From Selenomonas sp. (GTDB taxonomy: Bacteria; Bacillota; Negativicutes; Selenomonadales; Selenomonadaceae), in NCBI GenBank assembly GCA_015265235.1, contig JABZYJ010000010.1, forward strand, positions 1 through 27,523: a stretch of 27,523 bases of DNA. The letters run 5' to 3'. Made by a program: the position numbers and the translations under genes. Shown in pieces: positions 23,514-27,523 of the stretch. Position 1 is the first letter of the stretch. The number at the start of each line of letters is the position of its first letter. The notes under the pieces were generated by a model. That model had not been told where the DNA came from. It saw only the letters and a program-made list of their open reading frames with translations, and searched no databases.

Positions 23514-23547
23514 GAGAGCAGAAGATACAAAATGAAAGGAGGGGCAC

Positions 23548-24417
23548 ATGGAAAAGGAATGGGAACGTGAGGCACTGGAGGCATGGAACAATCTCTCCAT
23601 TCGGGACAATTTTATCTTTCAGCGCGTCATGCAGAACGAGAAGCTCTGTAAATGGCTGTTGGAGCGCATTTTGAATGTAAGGATTCGCGATATCCACTAT
23701 CCTGACACGGAGAAAAGTATCGATCTGCGCCTTGACAGCAAGGCCGTGCGTCTCGACGTCTACATTGAAGATGACGCGGGAACAGTCTATAATATTGAGA
23801 TGCAGACGACAAAGGGGCGGGATGGAGAACTGCCGCGACGGACACGTTACTATCAGGGCATGATCGATATGGATCTCCTCGATAAAGGAGTCTATTACGA
23901 TGATTTGCGTCAGACATATATCATCTTTATCTGCACCTTTGATCTCTTTGGCCGGGACGAGCGAATCTATACGTTTCGTCATCGGTGTATAGAGCTGCCT
24001 GAGCTCGAACTTGGAGACGGCGCAACGAAGATCTTTTTGAACGCAAAAGGGCTGAGAGGAAGAGTGGACAGAGATCTGGAGGACTTTCTGAAATTCGTTG
24101 ATGGACAGAAGGCACAGAGCGAACTCGCACAGGAAATGGAGCAGGAAGTTGAACGTGTCAAACGACAGGACGAAATGAGGCGGGAATACATGACACTCTA
24201 TATGGAATACCAGAAACAACACCGTGCTGGCATCGAAGAGGGAATGCGGCGTGGGCGAGCCGAGGGGCGAGCCGAGGGGCGTCAGGCTGGCACGCTTCAT
24301 ACCGCATTGCGCTTTATGCGGGCAGGCACACCACTCCATACAGCAGCTCAGATCGCAGAGGTGCCGGAGGATGAACTGCGCGCGTTTGCCCAGGAAAACG
24401 GCATGGTTTTCTCCTGA
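23548..24417 (+). CDS. Rpn-family PD-(D/E)XK nuclease / putative transposase
   Basis: A 289-residue protein of the family annotated as 'Rpn family recombination-promoting nuclease/putative transposase' (PDDEXK). The nuclease-like core is in the first 130 residues: 'FIFQRVMQN', 'RLDVYIEDDAGTVYNIEMQ' with Asp70, Glu84 and Gln86 in the D-ExQ pattern, then 'RRTRYYQGMID'. Residues 190-260 are strongly charged and helical, ending in a Gly-Arg-Ala-Glu repeat, then a short helical tail. Rpn proteins cut DNA, and some act in phage defence. It has its own promoter and stands alone between the propionate operon and flagellin. In-frame ATGs at residues 210 and 215 might start a short C-terminal product. 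Confidence 0.85.
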   Translation: MEKEWEREALEAWNNLSIRDNFIFQRVMQNEKLCKWLLERILNVRIRDIHYPDTEKSIDLRLDSKAVRLDVYIEDDAGTVYNIEMQTTKGRDGELPRRTRYYQGMIDMDLLDKGVYYDDLRQTYIIFICTFDLFGRDERIYTFRHRCIELPELELGDGATKIFLNAKGLRGRVDRDLEDFLKFVDGQKAQSELAQEMEQEVERVKRQDEMRREYMTLYMEYQKQHRAGIEEGMRRGRAEGRAEGRQAGTLHTALRFMRAGTPLHTAAQIAEVPEDELRAFAQENGMVFS

Positions 24418-24500
24418 TAGTCGGGAATCGGACGAGTCACGTTGCCCTGCGTACCGTGTCGTACGGAAGAAAGAATGAAAATAAAATAATAGTACATTCT

Positions 24501-24527
24501 TAAGTTGTCCCTTCCTTTCGTCGATAA
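24501..24527 (+). promoter_or_regulatory. Sigma-28 (FliA-type) promoter of the flagellin gene
   Basis: TAAG (24501-24504), exactly 15 bases, then GTCGATAA (24520-24527), differing by one base in each box from the consensus TAAA-N15-GCCGATAA. The start of transcription would leave an ~80-base untranslated leader containing several GGA triplets. Confidence 0.85.
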
Positions 24528-24614
24528 AAATATTAGGACGGCGGATTCCGTCTATTTACGCAATCATAGAATGGCATGGACGAACCATAGATAACAGTCA
24601 GGGAGGCAGTCTTT

Positions 24615-25991
24615 ATGGCGATGGTGGTCAAAAACAATATGTCGGCGGTGAATACGCTCAACACGTTGAACAAGAATCAGAGCGCGCTGTCACAGAGCCT
24701 GCAAAAGGTCTCTTCGGGCATGAAGATCAACAGTGCCGGCGACGATGCCTCGGGGATGGCGATCTCCGAGCGGATGCGCGTGCAGGTGCGCTCCCTCGAT
24801 CAGGATGATAAGAATACAAAGAACGGTGCCGCACTTCTGCGTACAGCAGAGGGCGCCGTGCAGTCCACCATCGAGGTTCTCAAGACACTGAAGGAAAAGG
24901 CGATCAACGCCGCCAACGATACGAACACGGATGGCGACCGCCGCCTCATCCAGATCGAGGTCGAGAAGATGATCGACCAGATCGACGAGAACGCGCTGAC
25001 GACATACAATGGGAAGTATCTGATTGATGGGTCGCGAAATGCCTTCGTGGGAGGTGAACTCCCTGCGGCAAGAGGCACACAGACCAGCCTGACCAACATG
25101 AGCTTGTCAACGGACACAGGCGGATTGACCAATTTATTGGACTTGAAACGTCGTGACGGAAATGATGTTGGAATTCATTCCTCTGACACGATTACGGCTT
25201 CGTGGACACGAAATGGTGTAACATACTCGAAGTCTATATCACCAATTGGGACTAGCACGCCGTTGGTTGCTGCAATAGGTCTTATTACGGCGTCTGATGC
25301 AGGGTTTTATCGTGAAGATGACGTTGTTGGTGTTGATGAGCATGGGGAGTTCGTTAGAACTCCTGATAACCAACCAGCGATTACGATTCGGGCAAACAGT
25401 GCTGGTGTTAATGGACAGATTGCAGGGGTTACATTCCGTGTAACGAACAATGAAGGAAAAATGCGTAACGAAGTCAATGCTGTCCTCGATGCGTTTAAAG
25501 AAACGGTACGCGCACAAGATCCGTCGCCAGATAATGCACTCGTCCTCCAGACGGGAACGCGGGCAAATCAGGAGATCAAGGTCGGTTTTACCGATATGCG
25601 GTCAGCTGCACTTGGACTTCAGTCTCAAGATGGAAATGGATGGGATCGACAGCCCCATGGAGGAAGTGAGATTGTCGGGACAGGTCCGAAGATTCAGGTC
25701 ACGACGCGCGAAGCGGCGAACGCGGCAATCAATGTGTTCGAAAATGCCTTGATTCGTGCGACAGATGAGGCTGTCAATATCGGTGCGGTGCAGAACCGCC
25801 TCAAGTATACGAGCAACAACCTCGTCGTTGCCTCGGAGAACGTGCAGGCGTCGGAGTCAACCATTCGCGATGCGGATATGGCGAAGGAAATGACGGCGTA
25901 CACGAAGAACAACGTCCTCACGCAGGCAGCACAGGCGATGCTTGCGCAGGCAAACCAGAACTCGAGCACAGTGCTCAGCCTATTAAAGTAA
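24615..25991 (+). CDS. Flagellin
   Basis: A 458-residue filament subunit. The N-terminal D0/D1 (residues 1-150) has 'NNMSAVNTLN', 'SLQKVSSGMKINSAGDDASGMAIS' in two conserved blocks and 'GAALLRTAEGAVQST'. The C-terminal D1/D0 (about 370-458) has 'GAVQNRLKYTSNNL', 'ASESTIRDADMAKEM' and the final 'MLAQANQNSSTVLSLLK'. The middle (about 150-350) is the surface-exposed variable domain, and its DNA is visibly less GC-rich. There is no signal peptide; export is by the flagellar type III system. The gene is monocistronic, between a sigma-28 promoter and tandem hairpins. ATG 24621 is a possible alternative start, two codons in. Confidence 0.96.
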   Translation: MAMVVKNNMSAVNTLNTLNKNQSALSQSLQKVSSGMKINSAGDDASGMAISERMRVQVRSLDQDDKNTKNGAALLRTAEGAVQSTIEVLKTLKEKAINAANDTNTDGDRRLIQIEVEKMIDQIDENALTTYNGKYLIDGSRNAFVGGELPAARGTQTSLTNMSLSTDTGGLTNLLDLKRRDGNDVGIHSSDTITASWTRNGVTYSKSISPIGTSTPLVAAIGLITASDAGFYREDDVVGVDEHGEFVRTPDNQPAITIRANSAGVNGQIAGVTFRVTNNEGKMRNEVNAVLDAFKETVRAQDPSPDNALVLQTGTRANQEIKVGFTDMRSAALGLQSQDGNGWDRQPHGGSEIVGTGPKIQVTTREAANAAINVFENALIRATDEAVNIGAVQNRLKYTSNNLVVASENVQASESTIRDADMAKEMTAYTKNNVLTQAAQAMLAQANQNSSTVLSLLK

Positions 25992-25997
25992 AATATC

Positions 25998-26028
25998 ATG
26001 GGCTTGTGCCCATTACCGCTGAGGCGGT
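25998..26028 (+). repeat. Two short hairpins just after flagellin
   Basis: ATGGGC / GCCCAT (25998-26003 and 26008-26013) and ACCGC / GCGGT (26015-26019 and 26024-26028) form two adjacent stems before the main terminator. Together the three hairpins could protect the 3' end of an abundant mRNA. Confidence 0.6.
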
Positions 26029-26031
26029 TCA

Positions 26032-26066
26032 CCTCCCCCGCAAAAGCGGGGGAGGCTTTTCTCTTT
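26032..26066 (+). terminator. Rho-independent terminator of flagellin
   Basis: A 10-bp perfect GC-rich stem (CCTCCCCCGC / GCGGGGGAGG) with an AAAA loop, then CTTTTCTCTTT. Confidence 0.95.
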
Positions 26067-26071
26067 CGATC

Positions 26072-26100
26072 TTGCACGCAGGGATAGAATCAGCTAAAAT
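26072..26100 (+). promoter_or_regulatory. Sigma-70-type promoter of the second Rpn-like gene
   Basis: TTGCAC (26072-26077), a 17-base spacer and TAAAAT (26095-26100), 18 bases before the start codon. This leaves a very short leader, so the ribosome site AGGAGGG lies close to the transcript start. Confidence 0.65.
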
Positions 26101-26118
26101 AGTAATAGGAGGGATTTG

Positions 26119-26973
26119 ATGGCACGAGATTTGGATGAAGCACGGCGCATGCGATATCAAGAAGTGATTCAGAGTTTTACACTTCTTGATGATGTCTTTA
26201 TGACTGTAGTCTTTCAAGACAGTCTCCCGTGCGTCGATTTGGTTTTGCAGATTATTCTCGATCAGCCCAATCTTCGTGCAGAGCGTGTTATTACGCAGGA
26301 TACGGTGAAGAATCTACGCGGGCATGATGTACGGCTCGATGTGCACGCATTTGCCGATGGGCGTGAGTTTAACATCGAAATCCAACGCGCAAAGAGCGGG
26401 GCAGATCCGCGCAGAGCACGCTATCACAGCAGTATCATGGATGCGAATGCGCTGCCGGCAGGGGTGGACTATGAGAAACTGCCTGAGTCGTATGTTATAT
26501 TTATCACGGAGACCGATGTCCTTGGCTTCGGACAACCTATCTACGTGATTCGCCGTATGATAGAGGGATGCAGTAATGTGTTTGACGACGGCTCGCACAT
26601 TATCTATGTAAATAGTGCGATGGCGGACACATCAACACCATTGGGACGGTTGATGCACGACTTTCGTTGCGCCCAGCCGGAGAAGATGTACTACGATGTT
26701 CTTGCACAGCGGACGAGAGCATTCAAGCAGAACGAGGAAGGAGTGAGTCACGTGAGTGCGTTATGGGAACAGCTGCTGAAGGAAGAATATGAGCAGGGCA
26801 GAGAAGCGGGGATCGAAAAAGGGATCGAAAAAGGGATCGAGAAAGGGGTCGAGCAGGAACGTCTTTCTTCGATACGCCGTATGATGTCGGAGCTTCAGCT
26901 TAGTATGGAGAAAGCAATGGATGTGCTCGCTATTCCACGCTCCGAGTGGGGGCGCTACAAAGCGATGCTCTGA
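26119..26973 (+). CDS. Rpn-family PD-(D/E)XK nuclease / putative transposase (second copy)
   Basis: A 284-residue member of the same broad family as the gene before flagellin, but well diverged from it. The core has 'LLDDVFMTVVFQ', 'VRLDVHAFADGREFNIEIQRA' in two pieces with Asp74, Glu87 and Gln89, 'RRARYHSSIMDANAL' and 'YVIFITETDVLG'. The C-terminal part is helical and contains 'GIEKGIEKGIEKGVEQ'. ATG 26119 is a few bases after AGGAGGG. An internal in-frame GTG at 26752 (residue 212) has AAGGAG eight bases upstream, a textbook start for a 73-residue C-terminal product. The gene is monocistronic, between its own promoter and a strong terminator. Confidence 0.85.
   Translation: MARDLDEARRMRYQEVIQSFTLLDDVFMTVVFQDSLPCVDLVLQIILDQPNLRAERVITQDTVKNLRGHDVRLDVHAFADGREFNIEIQRAKSGADPRRARYHSSIMDANALPAGVDYEKLPESYVIFITETDVLGFGQPIYVIRRMIEGCSNVFDDGSHIIYVNSAMADTSTPLGRLMHDFRCAQPEKMYYDVLAQRTRAFKQNEEGVSHVSALWEQLLKEEYEQGREAGIEKGIEKGIEKGVEQERLSSIRRMMSELQLSMEKAMDVLAIPRSEWGRYKAML
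26752..26973 (+). CDS. Possible intragenic short Rpn product (C-terminal domain only)
   Basis: In-frame start GTG 26752 lies eight bases after AAGGAG (26738-26743). The product would be 73 residues without the nuclease core, starting in the frame as 'SALWEQLLKEEYEQ' after the first Met and keeping the Gly-Ile-Glu-Lys repeat and the tail. Published work on enterobacterial Rpn proteins describes such short products made from inside the long gene that block the toxicity of the full nuclease. Whether this one is made is inferred only from the ribosome site. Confidence 0.45.
   Translation: MSALWEQLLKEEYEQGREAGIEKGIEKGIEKGVEQERLSSIRRMMSELQLSMEKAMDVLAIPRSEWGRYKAML
26809..26856 (+). repeat. Four 12-bp tandem repeats inside the second Rpn-like gene
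   Basis: Units of the type GGGATCGAAAAA: two identical copies (26809-26820, 26821-26832) and two diverging ones (26833-26856), coding for Gly-Ile-Glu-Lys repeats. The length is a multiple of three, so copy-number change would keep the frame. Confidence 0.9.
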
Positions 26974-26990
26974 TGAGTATATAACAGACC

Positions 26991-27034
26991 AATCCCGTCG
27001 AATTGTCCTAGGACTATTCGACGGGATTTCTTGT
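26991..27034 (+). terminator. Strong terminator after the second Rpn-like gene
   Basis: A 13-bp perfect stem (26991-27003 with 27016-27028) with an inner GTCC/GGAC extension and only a TA at the tip, followed by TCTTGTCTTCTT. The near-symmetric palindrome could work on both strands. Confidence 0.9.
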
Positions 27035-27059
27035 CTTCTTCGCGTATCTATGCTATTAT
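27031..27059 (+). promoter_or_regulatory. Extended -10 promoter upstream of the haemagglutinin-like gene
   Basis: TTGTCT (27031-27036), a 17-base spacer and TATTAT (27054-27059) preceded by TGC, an extended -10. The -35 lies in the tail of the preceding terminator. The start codon is 65 bases downstream. Confidence 0.65.
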
Positions 27060-27124
27060 GAAATGAGCTATAAGTTTCGATAAATATAGATAAGAAATAT
27101 TGTACCAGATGGGAGATCGGAGTC

Positions 27125-27523
27125 ATGGGAAAGTATCGGACACGGGAATTGACACAGCGTGTGCGTTATGCACTGCTCGCAGGCGTCGCGGGCGCTTTTC
27201 TGATTCCGCAGGTTGCCGCCGCCGCGCCGACAGGGGAGCATGACTATACGGCGGGTGTCACTGTCGGACGTGCCGTGACAGCGTCGGGGACGGGGACGGA
27301 TACTAATATTACGGCAACTGCCGCGAATAACGTGATCAAGTGGGCAGACTACTCTGTCAAGCAGGGCGAGACGGTCAACTACGATGGAAAGAACTATCTG
27401 AACATCGTGACGGGCGGGAATACGTCTGCCATCAACGGTACAATCAACAATGCCGGCGGCGACCTCTACCTCGTCAACCCGAACGGCGTAATCTTCGGCA
27501 AGACAGCATCCGTGAACGTAGGG
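27125..27523 (+). CDS. Filamentous haemagglutinin-type exoprotein, N-terminal part (partial)
   Basis: The first 133 residues of a protein running off the right edge. Residues 1-34 form a signal peptide: a basic start, 'ALLAGVAGAFLIP' and an Ala-rich cleavage region. Then comes the TPS/haemagg_act domain that guides secretion through a partner TpsB outer-membrane pore, with 'NVIKWADYSVKQGETVNY' and the hallmark 'LVNPNGVIFGK'. Such proteins are large beta-helical adhesins or contact-dependent toxins. The partner pore and the C-terminal function lie outside the window. ATG 27125 lies nine bases after GGGAG. An outer membrane is implied, which fits the Negativicutes. Confidence 0.9.
   Translation, partial: MGKYRTRELTQRVRYALLAGVAGAFLIPQVAAAAPTGEHDYTAGVTVGRAVTASGTGTDTNITATAANNVIKWADYSVKQGETVNYDGKNYLNIVTGGNTSAINGTINNAGGDLYLVNPNGVIFGKTASVNVG

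Noticed and set aside
26809..26856. CRISPR-like array
   Set aside because: The repeats are 12 bp, directly adjacent and in frame within a coding region; there are no spacers.

Overview
The window is all plus-strand, GC-rich, tightly packed bacterial DNA. It looks like a motile, fermentative member of the Negativicutes, most like Selenomonas or a relative such as Centipeda. This is inferred from gene content: a complete succinate-to-propionate branch with a methylmalonyl-CoA decarboxylase-type carboxyltransferase, Rex, flagellin, an O-antigen-ligase-type polymerase and a two-partner-secretion exoprotein, which together suggest a diderm Firmicute. No database search was possible.

Region 1 (1-6665) reads as one close-packed set. 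It starts with the 3' end of a polyprenyl diphosphate synthase, followed by two TatA paralogues and TatC, a UbiD-type decarboxylase and a UbiA-type prenyltransferase (quinone side-chain and ring chemistry), then FolD and formate-tetrahydrofolate ligase (one-carbon metabolism). The ligase has an apparent one-base deletion at about 6451 that scrambles its last ~65 residues. Region 2 (6689-9250) is one large, less GC-rich gene for a soluble protein with a helical N-terminal part and a C-terminal alkaline-phosphatase/sulfatase-superfamily domain. A strong hairpin terminator follows.

Region 3 (9390-15386) carries valS, folC, an O-antigen-ligase-family membrane protein and rex, closed by a strong terminator. 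Region 4 (15742-23427) is the propionate module: CoA-transferase, split methylmalonyl-CoA mutase (catalytic chain plus B12 chain), the MeaB chaperone GTPase, the epimerase, the carboxyltransferase subunit MmdA, a 45-residue epsilon-like subunit and the biotin carrier MmdC. Together they would turn succinyl-CoA into propionyl-CoA and recycle CoA onto succinate. The membrane subunits of the sodium pump (beta and delta) are not in this cluster. A ~165-bp imperfect palindrome sits between the epimerase gene and mmdA.

Region 5 (23449-27523) is a more accessory area: a PD-(D/E)XK (Rpn/putative transposase-type) nuclease gene, a flagellin gene with a good sigma-28 promoter, a second Rpn-type nuclease gene, and the start of a filamentous-haemagglutinin-like secreted protein cut by the window end. 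Both nuclease genes have possible in-frame internal translation starts before their C-terminal regions, most convincingly the second. This is the arrangement described for Rpn toxin/intragenic antitoxin phage-defence genes, and it is the most interesting lead in the window.
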